The notes under the pieces are model-generated. The model searched no databases. It had not been told where the DNA came from and saw only the letters and a list, made by a program, of their open reading frames with translations. From positions 744,001-808,000 of the forward strand of contig NZ_QHKZ01000001.1 in the NCBI RefSeq assembly GCF_003194585.1: a stretch of 64,000 bases of DNA, in the 5' to 3' direction. Made by a program: the position numbers and the translations under genes. This document shows positions 30,614-38,504 of the stretch, piece by piece. Each line of letters opens with the position of its first letter. The first letter of the stretch is position 1. The stretch is from Nocardioides daejeonensis (lineage in GTDB: Bacteria; Actinomycetota; Actinomycetes; Propionibacteriales; Nocardioidaceae).

Positions 30614-31594
30614 GTGATCGTGGACAGCGCGCTCTATCGGGGCGGGGTGCGGGTGCCCCTGTCTCCGGACCTGACCGATCTGGCCGAGCTGCGCGAGCGG
30701 TGCGACACACCGGGGAGCTTCGTCTGGGTCGGGCTCTACGAGCCGACGAGCGAAGAGCTGGAGGCCTGCGCCGAGGTCTTCCACCTGCATCGCCTGGCGG
30801 TCGAAGACGCCGTCAACGCCCACCAGCGCCCCAAGCTCGAGCGGTACGGCGACTCCCTCTTCCTGGTGTTGAAGACGCTCTGGTACGTCGACGAGCAAGA
30901 TGCTGTGGAGACCGGCGAGATCAACATCTTCGCTGGGCCGGACTTCGTGATCACCGTGCGGCACGGGCAGGGCGGTTCGCTCTCGCAGACACGGAGCCGA
31001 CTCGAGCAGCATCCCGAGCTGCTGGTGCACGGGCCGACCGCGGTCGCCTAGGCCATCTGCGACCAGGCGGTCGATGCCTATCAGCGCGTCAGTGCTGCGC
31101 TGCAGGAGGACGTCGACGAGGTCGAGACCTCGGTCTTCTCCTCCGAGCGCACCGACGACTCACCTCGCATCTACGTGCTCAAGCGGGAGATCGCCGAGGT
31201 ACGCCGCGCCGTCCTGCCACTGCGCGACCCTATGCAGCGCGCAGCCCTGGGTTCGGTGCCCGGGATGTCGCCCGACGCCGCCCCCTTCTTCCGCGATGTC
31301 GCCGACCACCTCCATCGGGTCGCCGAGACTGTGGACGAGCTCGACGGGCTGCTCTCCAGCGCCTTCAGCGCGCAGCAGACGCGCATCGCCGCCCAGCAGA
31401 ACGACGACATGCGCAAGATCTCGGCCGGAGTCGCGCTGGTCGCCGTACCGACGCTGATCGCCGGCATCTACGGCATGAACTTCCGCGTGATGCCGGAGCT
31501 GCACTGGACCCTGGGCTATCCGATGGCGGTCGGCCTCATGATCCTCTCCTCGTGCGCGCTGTGGGCGTACTTCAAGCGCTCCGGCTGGCTCTAG
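30614..31594 (+). pseudogene. corA: CorA-type Mg2+/Co2+ transporter interrupted by an in-frame TAG
   Basis: The frame encodes a complete CorA of 326 codons except for one TAG at 31049-31051, codon 146. The first part (residues 1-145) is the cytoplasmic funnel; reading through gives AICDQAVDAYQRVSAAL and the long stalk, then the pore motif YGMN and two C-terminal membrane helices ending KRSGWL. Family alignment predicts tyrosine at the stop, one base from TAC. No frameshift is seen, and the second half keeps CorA-like coding and codon use, so the change is recent, a sequencing error, or suppressed. Confidence 0.85.
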
Positions 31595-31606
31595 CTCGAC
31601 GGATGC

Positions 31607-32431
31607 TCAGGCGTTGAGCACGCCGTCGCCGAGGAGCGCGAAGACGGCGATGCCCAGCCCGATCCGGTAGAGCACGAACGGCGTGTACGACTTCGTCGTG
31701 ACGTAGCGGAGTAGCCAGGCGATCGCGGCGTACCCGACGACGAACGAGACGACGGTGCCGACGAGCGTCGGCCCCCAGCCGAAGTCGTTGTGACCGTGCG
31801 GGATCTCCTTGAGCTCGAAGAGCCCCGCGCCCACCACCGCCGGGATGGCGAGCAGGAAGGCGAAGCGAGTCGCTGCCTCCCGGTCGAAGCCGAGGAAGCG
31901 GCCCATGGAGATGGTCGCGCCGGAGCGGGAGACGCCCGGGATGAGTGCGGCAGCCTGGGCGAGGCCGAGAAGAACCGCCTCGCGGATGCCGACATCCTTC
32001 ATGGTCCGCGAGCTGGCTCCCACGCGATCGGCGATCCCAAGGACGACGCCGAGGACGACGAGCGTCGTGGCGATCACCCAGAGGTTGCGGAAGTCCTTCT
32101 CGATCACGTCCTTGAGCAGGACGCCGAGGACGACGATCGGCAGTGACCCGATGATGACGTACCAACCCATCCGGGCATCGGCGTCACCGCGATACTCCGG
32201 CTTCGCCAGTGAGCGCAGCCAAGCGGTGGCGATCCGCCAGATGTCCTTGCGGAAGTAGAGGAGCACGGCGAGCTCGGTGCCGATCTGGACCACGGCGGTG
32301 AACGCCGCTCCCGGGTCTCCCCAGCCGAAGAGCTCGGGGAAGATCCGCAGGTGGGCGCTGCTGGAGATGGGCAGGAACTCGGTCACGCCCTGGAGCACGC
32401 CCAGGACGACCGCCTTCAGGAGGTCCGTCAC
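31607..32431 (-). CDS. uppP: Undecaprenyl-diphosphatase
   Basis: 274 residues, polytopic. UppP (BacA) dephosphorylates undecaprenyl diphosphate to recycle the lipid carrier for peptidoglycan. The two signature loops are GVTEFLPISSSAHL (about 15-28) and PGVSRSGATIS (about 160-170). A GTG start at 32431 has TAGCCT 8 nt upstream, again consistent with a leaderless message. It is convergent with corA, 12 nt away. Confidence 0.95.
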   Translation of the reverse strand: MTDLLKAVVLGVLQGVTEFLPISSSAHLRIFPELFGWGDPGAAFTAVVQIGTELAVLLYFRKDIWRIATAWLRSLAKPEYRGDADARMGWYVIIGSLPIVVLGVLLKDVIEKDFRNLWVIATTLVVLGVVLGIADRVGASSRTMKDVGIREAVLLGLAQAAALIPGVSRSGATISMGRFLGFDREAATRFAFLLAIPAVVGAGLFELKEIPHGHNDFGWGPTLVGTVVSFVVGYAAIAWLLRYVTTKSYTPFVLYRIGLGIAVFALLGDGVLNA

Positions 32432-32439
32432 GAACGAGA

Positions 32440-32445
32440 AGGCTA
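32440..32445 (-). promoter_or_regulatory. -10 box of uppP
   Basis: TAGCCT, 8 nt before the GTG at 32431; compatible with a leaderless transcript. Confidence 0.4.
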
Positions 32446-32513
32446 CCCAGGGCGGGGCGGGCGGGGCCGCAACGGCCCGGCGAGCCGTCGCGCCGGCCGC
32501 AGGGACCGTGGCC

Positions 32514-32519
32514 TAACGT
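32514..32519 (+). promoter_or_regulatory. Leaderless -10 box of the aldo/keto reductase gene
   Basis: TAACGT with exactly 7 nt to the ATG at 32527. Confidence 0.55.
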
Positions 32520-32526
32520 TCTCACC

Positions 32527-33477
32527 ATGCAGCAACGCGCGCTGGGCGCCAGCGGACTGACCGTCTCCCGGCTGGGACTCGGCACCCTGACCTGGGGCCG
32601 TGACACCGACGAGCACGAGGCCCGAGACCAGCTCATCGCCTTCGTCGAGGCGGGCGGCACCCTGCTCGACACGGCCGCCGGTTACGGCGACGGCGCCTCC
32701 GAGACGTTGATCGGCTCGCTGGTGGGCGACGTCGTGCAGCGAGACGACGTCGTCCTCGCCACGAAGGCCGGCATCTCCCGCCGGCGCGGGGTCCGCGAGT
32801 CCAACACGTCGCGCGGCTTCCTGCTTCGCTCCCTCGACCAGTCGCTGCGCCGGCTCGGCGTCGACCACATCGACCTGTGGCAGGTGCATACGTGGGTCGA
32901 TCACGTACCGCTCGAGGAGACGCTGAGCGCGGTCGACATCGCCGTCAGCAGTGGCCGTGTCGCTCACGTCGGGGTCTCCAACTACAACGGCTGGCAGACC
33001 GCGCAGGCGGCCACCTGGCAGCGTGCGGTGCCGGGCCGTACGACGCTCGTCTCCACCCAGGTCGAGTACTCGTTGCTCTCCCGGCACGTGGAGCACGAAG
33101 TGCTTCCCGCGGCGGAGGCGATGGGGATGGGAGTGCTGCCCTGGTCGCCGTTGGGACGCGGGGTGCTGACCGGCAAGTACCGCTCCGGGACGCCGGCCGA
33201 CTCGAGGGCGGCCTCTCCGCACTTCGCCGGCTTCGTCGGGAGCTACCTGAATCCGCGCAGCCAGCGGATCGTCGAGGCGACCGTCGCGGCGGCCGACGGC
33301 CTCGGCTGGACGCCGATCGAGGTCGCGCTGACCTGGATCCGCGACCGGCCCGGCGTCACGGCGCCTGTCGTCGGCGCCCGCACCGCAGCCCAGCTCAAGG
33401 CATCCCTCGCGACAGAGGAGCTCACCCTGCCACGCGAGATCGTGGACGCCCTCGACGACGTCTCCGGAGCGGACTGA
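32527..33477 (+). CDS. Aldo/keto reductase
   Basis: 316 residues, TIM barrel NADPH-dependent oxidoreductase. The catalytic tetrad is visible as Asp and Tyr in LLDTAAGYGDGASE, Lys in LATKAG and His in LWQVHTW. The C-terminal cofactor site includes PVVGARTAAQLKASL. Substrate is not predictable; family members reduce aldehydes, ketones or sugars. It is 4 nt from the downstream DUF5703 gene and so probably co-transcribed. Confidence 0.9.
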   Translation: MQQRALGASGLTVSRLGLGTLTWGRDTDEHEARDQLIAFVEAGGTLLDTAAGYGDGASETLIGSLVGDVVQRDDVVLATKAGISRRRGVRESNTSRGFLLRSLDQSLRRLGVDHIDLWQVHTWVDHVPLEETLSAVDIAVSSGRVAHVGVSNYNGWQTAQAATWQRAVPGRTTLVSTQVEYSLLSRHVEHEVLPAAEAMGMGVLPWSPLGRGVLTGKYRSGTPADSRAASPHFAGFVGSYLNPRSQRIVEATVAAADGLGWTPIEVALTWIRDRPGVTAPVVGARTAAQLKASLATEELTLPREIVDALDDVSGAD

Positions 33478-33481
33478 GCAG

Positions 33482-33715
33482 ATGGCACGGGTCCGGCCGG
33501 CACACCGCCCTGGTGTCGAGTGGGAGTTCCAGAACTTGACGCTGCCGCGCGACTTCAGTCGCAACGCGGTCACCCGCATCCTCGTCGAGCATGCCGAGCA
33601 AGGAGGCTGGGAGCTCGCCCGGGTCCGGATCGGTCATGACGGCGTACGCCGCGTGGTCCTGCGCCGCAAGATCATCCGGCAGGTGCGACCCACCTACATC
33701 ACGATGCCCTTCTAG
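33482..33715 (+). CDS. DUF5703 family protein
   Basis: 77 residues, small and basic. The pattern VEWEFQNLTLPRDFSRNAVTR and GGWELARVRI...RRVVLRRKII belongs to an actinobacterial family of unknown role usually found after an aldo/keto reductase, as here. Start ATG 33482 lies 4 nt after the reductase stop. The TAG stop is part of the left arm of a dispersed hairpin repeat. Confidence 0.8.
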   Translation: MARVRPAHRPGVEWEFQNLTLPRDFSRNAVTRILVEHAEQGGWELARVRIGHDGVRRVVLRRKIIRQVRPTYITMPF

Positions 33716-33773
33716 GGATGTGATGATCAATATCGGTGGCGCGCAGCAGGCGAGGTTGATCAGCGCTTCCCTA
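33713..33773. repeat. Dispersed TGATCA hairpin repeat, copy A
   Basis: Two 23-nt arms (33713-33735 and 33751-33773) form an imperfect inverted repeat around a 15-nt loop; the left arm starts with the DUF5703 stop codon and contains TGATCAA. The same structure, 39 of 46 arm positions identical, recurs at 54286-54344, again at a plus-strand 3' end facing a minus-strand gene. It probably acts as a bidirectional terminator or REP-like element. Confidence 0.8.
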
Positions 33774-33836
33774 GGGTTGCGCAGGTCGAGCCACCGCCAG
33801 GCGTGACGACCAGCCTGGCGGGAGCACGATCCCCGC

Positions 33837-35150
33837 TCAGGCCAGGTCGAGGAAGGTGTCGAAGACCCGCGCCCCGAACTCGAGTGCGTCGACAGGCACC
33901 CGCTCGTCGACGCCGTGGAAGAGCGCGGTGAAGTCCAGCTCCTCAGGGAGCCTCAGCGGTGCGAACCCGTAGCTCTCCATGCCGAGCTTGCGGAAGTGCT
34001 TGGCGTCGGTGCCGCCGCTCATCAAGTAGGGCGCCACGCGTGCCTGCGGGTCGTGGGCGAGCAGGGAGCGGGTCATGGCGTCGACCGTGTCGCCCTCGAA
34101 CGGAGAGCTCCAGGGTTGCTGGTGCGAGACCGGCTCGATCTGGATCTCAGGTCCGCACAGCTGGGCCAGGGTGTCGAAGAACTCGTCCTCGTAGCCGGGG
34201 AGGAAGCGCCCGTCGACGTGCGCGATCGCTTCTGTGGGGATGACGTTGACCTTGTAGCCGGCCTCGAGCATGGTCGGGTTGACGGTGTTGCGCAACACGG
34301 CCCCGAGCATTCGTGCCGCGTCTCCGAACTCCTCGACCAGCGTCTCGGCGTTCTCCGGAGTCGCCGTCGTCCCAGCAAGCTCGGCCACCGACGCCAGAAG
34401 CACCTGCATCGTGGGGGTGAGCCGCACCGGCCAGTCGTGGGTGCCGATCCGTGCCACCGCGCCCGCCAGCGCCGTCACCGCGTTCTCGTGGTTGATCATC
34501 GAGCCGTGGCCCGCCCGGCCGCTGGCCCTCAGCCGGAGCCATGCCATGCCCTTCTCAGCGGCCTCGATCAGGTAGAGGCGCTGGCCGCGGACCGTCGTGC
34601 TGAAGCCGCCGACCTCGCCGATCGCGACGCCGCAGTCCGCGATCAGGTCGGGGTGCCGCTCGATCAGGTACTCCGCTCCCTTGCGGCCGCCGGCCTCCTC
34701 GTCGGCCGTGAAGCAGAGCACCATCGGCCGATTCGGGAGGGCACCTGCCTTGGCACGCGCGCGGACGACGGAGAGGACCATCGCGTCGAAGTCCTTCATG
34801 TCGACGGTGCCCCGGCCCCACAGGTGGCCGTCCACGATCTCGCCGGCGAACGGATCCACTTGCCAGTCGCCGGCCGCGGCCGGCACGACGTCGAGGTGAC
34901 CGTGGATCAGCAGCGGCTCACCCGGACCGTCACCCCACCTGGCGACCAGTGAGGTACGTCGCGGCTCGGACTCGATCAGCGTGCTCTCGATCCCCACTTC
35001 ATCGAGCCAGCCCGCGACGCGCTCGGCCGCGATCCGCTCGCCAGGTCCCTCCTCGTCGCCGTAGTTGGAGGTGTCGATCCGGATCAACTCCCGGCACAGC
35101 TCCACGACCTCTGCCTCCGGCTGATAGGCCGGCTCACCCGATGTCGCCAT
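33837..35150 (-). CDS. M20-family metallopeptidase
   Basis: 437 residues. Two-zinc amidohydrolase of the M20/M25/M40 type with HGHLDVVP, WGRGTVDMKD and TADEEAGG as metal and catalytic motifs, and a lid/dimerisation domain inserted in the middle (about 200-310). Likely a dipeptidase or aminoacylase; substrate not predictable. ATG 35150 is followed upstream by CAGGAT 6 nt away. It ends convergent to the DUF5703 gene with the hairpin repeat between. Confidence 0.9.
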   Translation of the reverse strand: MATSGEPAYQPEAEVVELCRELIRIDTSNYGDEEGPGERIAAERVAGWLDEVGIESTLIESEPRRTSLVARWGDGPGEPLLIHGHLDVVPAAAGDWQVDPFAGEIVDGHLWGRGTVDMKDFDAMVLSVVRARAKAGALPNRPMVLCFTADEEAGGRKGAEYLIERHPDLIADCGVAIGEVGGFSTTVRGQRLYLIEAAEKGMAWLRLRASGRAGHGSMINHENAVTALAGAVARIGTHDWPVRLTPTMQVLLASVAELAGTTATPENAETLVEEFGDAARMLGAVLRNTVNPTMLEAGYKVNVIPTEAIAHVDGRFLPGYEDEFFDTLAQLCGPEIQIEPVSHQQPWSSPFEGDTVDAMTRSLLAHDPQARVAPYLMSGGTDAKHFRKLGMESYGFAPLRLPEELDFTALFHGVDERVPVDALEFGARVFDTFLDLA

Positions 35151-35167
35151 GTCTCCATCCTGTCACC

Positions 35168-35193
35168 GAGCCCCGATGTGCGTATCGGGGCTC
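35168..35193. repeat. Perfect 10-bp inverted repeat before tRNA-Leu
   Basis: GAGCCCCGAT and ATCGGGGCTC flank GTGCGT. It lies between the divergent M20 gene and tRNA-Leu, so it is in the promoter region of either; a TATGGT -10 candidate for the tRNA follows at 35202-35207. Confidence 0.5.
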
Positions 35194-35219
35194 GATGTTG
35201 TTATGGTTTCCCAGCACTC

Positions 35220-35308
35220 GTCCGGGTGGCGGAATAGGCAGACGCGCTAGCTTGAGGTGCTAGTGCCCTTTATCGGGCGTGGGGGTTCAAGTCCCCCCTC
35301 GGACACCA
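35220..35308 (+). tRNA. tRNA-Leu (anticodon GAG)
   Basis: 89 nt including encoded CCA. The acceptor stem GTCCGGG pairs with CTCGGAC (one G-U), the anticodon stem CTAGC/GCTAG holds loop TTGAGGT with anticodon GAG, the long variable arm is of class II type, and the T arm GGGGG-TTCAAGT-CCCCC is perfect. It reads CTC and CTT codons. A terminator hairpin follows at 35317-35360. Confidence 0.95.
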
Positions 35309-35316
35309 AGACAGAC

Positions 35317-35360
35317 AGCCCCATGGAGATCGTCGGTAGACGATGACCATGGGGCTTCTT
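35317..35360 (+). terminator. Terminator after tRNA-Leu
   Basis: AGCCCCATGG pairs with CCATGGGGCT, continued inwards by ATCGTC/GACGAT with a mismatch, loop near GGTA; TTCTTCGTT follows. It sits 9 nt after the tRNA. Confidence 0.75.
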
Positions 35361-35432
35361 CGTTCCCGGATCACCCTCCCGGCACCCTTCCCACACCTGT
35401 TGCATACAAGCAAATCTGTCCAGACCAGGCGT

Positions 35433-35448
35433 GTGATCCAGTTCACAT
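35433..35448. promoter_or_regulatory. CRP/GlxR-type binding site
   Basis: TGTGATCCAGTTCACA is a perfect match to the TGTGA-N6-TCACA consensus of cAMP-receptor proteins. It lies 129 nt before the start of the secreted protein gene, which would be its target. Confidence 0.6.
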
Positions 35449-35529
35449 CGTCAGCGTGGATCAGGACCTAGGTCCCGCAAATGTCTGTACGTTCGGTCAG
35501 GCATCGGCCCTTGGGAGGAGCCGTTGCCA

Positions 35530-35560
35530 GCGGGTGTCAGGGAGGCGCCCGCCTTTTCTT
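35530..35560 (+). terminator. Terminator-like hairpin in the leader of the secreted protein gene
   Basis: GCGGGTGTC pairs with GGCGCCCGC (two G-U pairs) around AGGGA, followed by CTTTTCTT. It lies only 18 nt before the start codon, so it could attenuate transcription of this gene. Confidence 0.5.
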
Positions 35561-35577
35561 CATCTGGGAGGAATCTC

Positions 35578-36222
35578 ATGCTGTTCTCGCGTGCCCGCAA
35601 GGCAGTGGCCGGGGCGGTCGTCTCTTCGGCCCTCGTCCTCGGCGCCACCAGCGCAGTCCAGGCGGCTCCGGTCGCCGCAGAGGAGCAGACGGTCCAGGTC
35701 GCGGCCCGCAAGGCGCCCGGCAAGCTGCACCAGGTCAAGCGCTCCACCACCAGGCTCGCCGTCAAGAAGCACAAGGCCTACCGCAAGGTGCGGACGCACC
35801 TCACCAAGAACGCCGCGCGCATCCCGGCACCGATCCTGGCCACGGCGTCCAAGCAGATCCGGACCGGCGAGAAGCGCCTCGACAAGCTCACGATCAAGGC
35901 AAGCAAGGCCAAGACCGTCAAGCGCGCCAAGGTCGTGCGGGGCAAGATCCGGGCTCAGCGTCCTGGCGATGTGAAGAAGCTCGTGGTGATCGCCCAGCGT
36001 GCCACGGAGGCAGCCGCCCAGGGCGACGCCGGTCTGCTCGAGGGCCTGCTCGACGACCTGCTCGGCCTCAAGGTCGGCGACGGCCTGCTGGGTCCGGTCA
36101 TCGACCTCGTCGACGGCCTGCTCGGCTCGCTCGGCGGTAACGGCGGCTCGACCGGCGGACTCCTCGACGGCCTGCTCGACCTGCTCAACAACCTCCTCGG
36201 AGGCCTGCTCGGCAAGCGCTGA
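35578..36222 (+). CDS. Small secreted basic protein with Leu/Gly-rich tail, unknown function
   Basis: 214 residues, no family recognised. A signal peptide covers residues 1-30 (cleavage near VQAAP). Residues 40-140 are rich in lysine and arginine and mostly helical. The last 65 residues are built of LLxGLLDxLLGL-like hydrophobic repeats separated by glycine (GGNGGSTGG). ATG 35578 follows GGGAGGAA. A CRP-like site and a terminator-like hairpin precede it, suggesting regulated expression. It could be a cell-wall or surface protein; that is a guess. Confidence 0.75.
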   Translation: MLFSRARKAVAGAVVSSALVLGATSAVQAAPVAAEEQTVQVAARKAPGKLHQVKRSTTRLAVKKHKAYRKVRTHLTKNAARIPAPILATASKQIRTGEKRLDKLTIKASKAKTVKRAKVVRGKIRAQRPGDVKKLVVIAQRATEAAAQGDAGLLEGLLDDLLGLKVGDGLLGPVIDLVDGLLGSLGGNGGSTGGLLDGLLDLLNNLLGGLLGKR

Positions 36223-36239
36223 GCGGAAGAGATCGCCTC

Positions 36240-36275
36240 AACGGCGCCGGCCACCCCCAGCGGTCCGGCGCCGTT
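36240..36275. terminator. GC-rich hairpin between secreted protein and SDR genes
   Basis: AACGGCGCCGG pairs perfectly with CCGGCGCCGTT around a 14-nt loop, between two convergent genes. There is no U-run, so efficiency is uncertain. Confidence 0.6.
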
Positions 36276-36298
36276 GTCGTCCGCCGACGCAGCGCGCG

Positions 36299-36958
36299 TC
36301 AGCCGTTCAGGGGCACGTAGGAGCTCCACTCCTCGTCTGGGCGGTCCGAGGCCGCCCACAGCGCGTCGGCAACCGCGACAGGCGCAAACGGGCCCTCCTT
36401 CGCCAAGGCGCCGTTCACCTGCATGGTGACGGCCCGGATGCCCTCCGGCTCCAACGTCTTGTCGAGCGCCGTCGCGAGCGTCCGCACTGCCGCTTTTTGG
36501 ATACCGAGGCTGGGAGCGGCGACGGCCGGCGCATCAGCGGCCATGCTGCCGGTCACCAGGATCCGGCTACCCCGCCGCAGGAAGGGATGAGCAGCCTGGA
36601 CAGCGGGCAGCAGTGCGCCTGCTCCGAAGGTCACGTCCTCGAGGAGCTCGGGCACCGTCAGCTCAAGGACCCCGCGGTCGCGCCACACGCTCGGATTGAA
36701 GTGCAGCACGTCGATGCGACCGAACCTCTCCCCGACCGCGGCGACCGAGTGACGCACGTCGTCGGCATCGAGCAGGTCGATCGGGGCGGCGTACGCCTCG
36801 ACACCCTCGCCGGCAAGCGCCTCGCACAGCTCGTCCATCGACTCCTGGCTACGACCGAGCAACGCGGGCCGAAACCCCTCGCTCGCGAAGCGGCGGGCGA
36901 CGGCCAGGCCAGATCCGGGACCGGCGCCGATGACGATGAGAACCTTCTTCTCCTCCAT
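36299..36958 (-). CDS. SDR-like Rossmann protein lacking the catalytic tyrosine
   Basis: 219 residues. The nucleotide-binding start is VLIVIGAGPGSGLAVARRFA and the rest follows the short-chain dehydrogenase fold. Where SDRs have YxxxK this protein has LGIQK, so the catalytic tyrosine is leucine while lysine and the upstream serine (ILVTGS) remain. It may be an atypical or inactive SDR. ATG 36958 is favoured by TATTGT exactly 7 nt upstream. It ends convergent with the secreted protein gene. Confidence 0.78.
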   Translation of the reverse strand: MEEKKVLIVIGAGPGSGLAVARRFASEGFRPALLGRSQESMDELCEALAGEGVEAYAAPIDLLDADDVRHSVAAVGERFGRIDVLHFNPSVWRDRGVLELTVPELLEDVTFGAGALLPAVQAAHPFLRRGSRILVTGSMAADAPAVAAPSLGIQKAAVRTLATALDKTLEPEGIRAVTMQVNGALAKEGPFAPVAVADALWAASDRPDEEWSSYVPLNG

Positions 36959-36965
36959 GCAGCCG

Positions 36966-36971
36966 ACAATA
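36966..36971 (-). promoter_or_regulatory. Leaderless -10 box of the SDR-like gene
   Basis: TATTGT with exactly 7 nt to the ATG at 36958. Confidence 0.5.
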
Positions 36972-36984
36972 GAGGCACGCGCGA

Positions 36985-38490
36985 TCAGCTGGATCCGAGG
37001 TGCCGGAGCGCCGCGATCGTGTCGGCCTCGTCCGGTCTCTTGTCGTCTCGGTAGCGGATCACGCGAGCGAAGCGCAGGGCGAGTCCACCCGGATAGCGGG
37101 TCGAGCGTTGGACCCCGTCGATCGCGATCTCGACCACCTGCTCCGGGCGCACCCACACCACATGCCCCTCACGATGAGTCTCCAGCGCGAGGAACCGCTC
37201 GGTCTGCCAGGCCAGCATCTCGTCGGTCATTCCCTTGAACGTCTTGCCGACCATCACCAGGTCTCCGCCCTCGCCCCGGGCGGCCAGGTGGATGTTGGAG
37301 AGCAGGCCTCGACGTCGCCCACTCCCCCATTCGACGGCTACGACCACGAGATCGAAGGTGTGCCGGGGTTTCACCTTCACCCAGGCTGCGCCTCGCCGGC
37401 CGGCGGCGTACGGCGCGGCAGGGTCCTTGACGACGACCCCCTCCAGGCCCGCGCCCACGACCTCGTCGAAGAAGCGCTGGGCCTCGGACGCGTCGTCGGT
37501 GGTGAGGCTCCGGACCCGCTCCTCCGCCGGCAACAGCCCCTCCAACGCGGCTCGGCGTCGTGCGAGCGGCTCGTCGAGAAGAACCTCGCCATCGTGGGCC
37601 AGGAGGTCGAACGCGAAGAGTCGCAGTCGGGCCTGATCCGTGGCCGACGCGGTCCGCGCCGACGTCTCCTGGAACGGACGAGGTCGGCCGTCCTCGGCGA
37701 TCAGGAGCACCTCGGCGTCGAGCACGAACTCACGGCCCGGCAGGCGCAGGACCCTCTCGGCGACCTCCGGAAGGCGCGCGGTGATGTCGTCGAGGCTGCG
37801 AGTGAGGATCCGCACCTCCGTGTCCCGGCGATGCACCTGGGCTCGGATCCCGTCCAGCTTCGCATCGACCAGCACCGGCTCTGTGCCGAACGTGGCCAGC
37901 GCGGCAGCCACGTCGGGCGCGGAGCTCGCCAGCATCGGCCGTACGCCGCGGAGCACCTCCAGATCGAACGCCTCCAAGGCCGCCGCCCCACCGTGCACGG
38001 CAGCGACCGCGACTTCGGGAGTGCTCCCGCCCAGCATGGCGGCCCTGCGCACCAGTCTCGGGTCGATCCGGTGGGCCTCGGCGATCGCGTCGAGGACCGC
38101 AGCGTCCGAGGCACCCTGCCTCAGCTCGCCCAGGATCAGGTCGCGCAGGAACTGCTGCTCGTCGCCGGTCGCCCTGGAGAAGAGGGCGCGCAGCTGCTCG
38201 CGCCGACGGGTGGCACTGCCGGCGCCCGAGAGCTCCGAGATCTCCTCCAGCGCCTGGTCGGTCTCGACGACCGTCAAGCTCGGCGTCACCGCGGCTTGCG
38301 GCAGCTCCTTCAGGCTCGACCAGCCGACACCGGTACGACGCTGCGGCAGCTCACCCGCAAGGTAGGCAGCGACCAACCCGGTCTCCTCCCCGGCTGCGCG
38401 CAGGACGTCAGCGAGGATCTCCCGCTTCGCGACACGCGATCGAGTCGCGCGCAACGCCTTGCGAGCCTCCACCACCATCTCGAGCCGCAT
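36985..38490 (-). CDS. lig: ATP-dependent DNA ligase
   Basis: 501 residues, the size of mycobacterial LigB. The N-terminal DNA-binding domain is followed by the nucleotidyltransferase core with the adenylated lysine in VDAKLDGIRAQ (motif I, about residue 210), motif III FVLDAEVLL, motif IV GLEGVVVKD, and motif V AAWVKVKP, then an OB domain. It seals nicks with ATP, probably backing up the NAD-dependent LigA. It overlaps nothing and starts at ATG 38490, 14 nt from the end of the next gene. Confidence 0.93.
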   Translation of the reverse strand: MRLEMVVEARKALRATRSRVAKREILADVLRAAGEETGLVAAYLAGELPQRRTGVGWSSLKELPQAAVTPSLTVVETDQALEEISELSGAGSATRRREQLRALFSRATGDEQQFLRDLILGELRQGASDAAVLDAIAEAHRIDPRLVRRAAMLGGSTPEVAVAAVHGGAAALEAFDLEVLRGVRPMLASSAPDVAAALATFGTEPVLVDAKLDGIRAQVHRRDTEVRILTRSLDDITARLPEVAERVLRLPGREFVLDAEVLLIAEDGRPRPFQETSARTASATDQARLRLFAFDLLAHDGEVLLDEPLARRRAALEGLLPAEERVRSLTTDDASEAQRFFDEVVGAGLEGVVVKDPAAPYAAGRRGAAWVKVKPRHTFDLVVVAVEWGSGRRRGLLSNIHLAARGEGGDLVMVGKTFKGMTDEMLAWQTERFLALETHREGHVVWVRPEQVVEIAIDGVQRSTRYPGGLALRFARVIRYRDDKRPDEADTIAALRHLGSS

Positions 38491-38504
38491 GGGTGCCCGT
38501 CTCC

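Noticed and set aside
31175..31594. Independent small gene for the C-terminal half of corA
   Set aside because: It is in the same frame as the first half, its GTG has no ribosome site or -10 box, and it is only the stalk and pore of CorA.
35357..35577. ydaO (c-di-AMP) riboswitch before the secreted protein
   Set aside because: The position before a secreted protein fits, but I see none of the conserved sequence blocks; only a CRP-like site and a terminator-like hairpin are supported.
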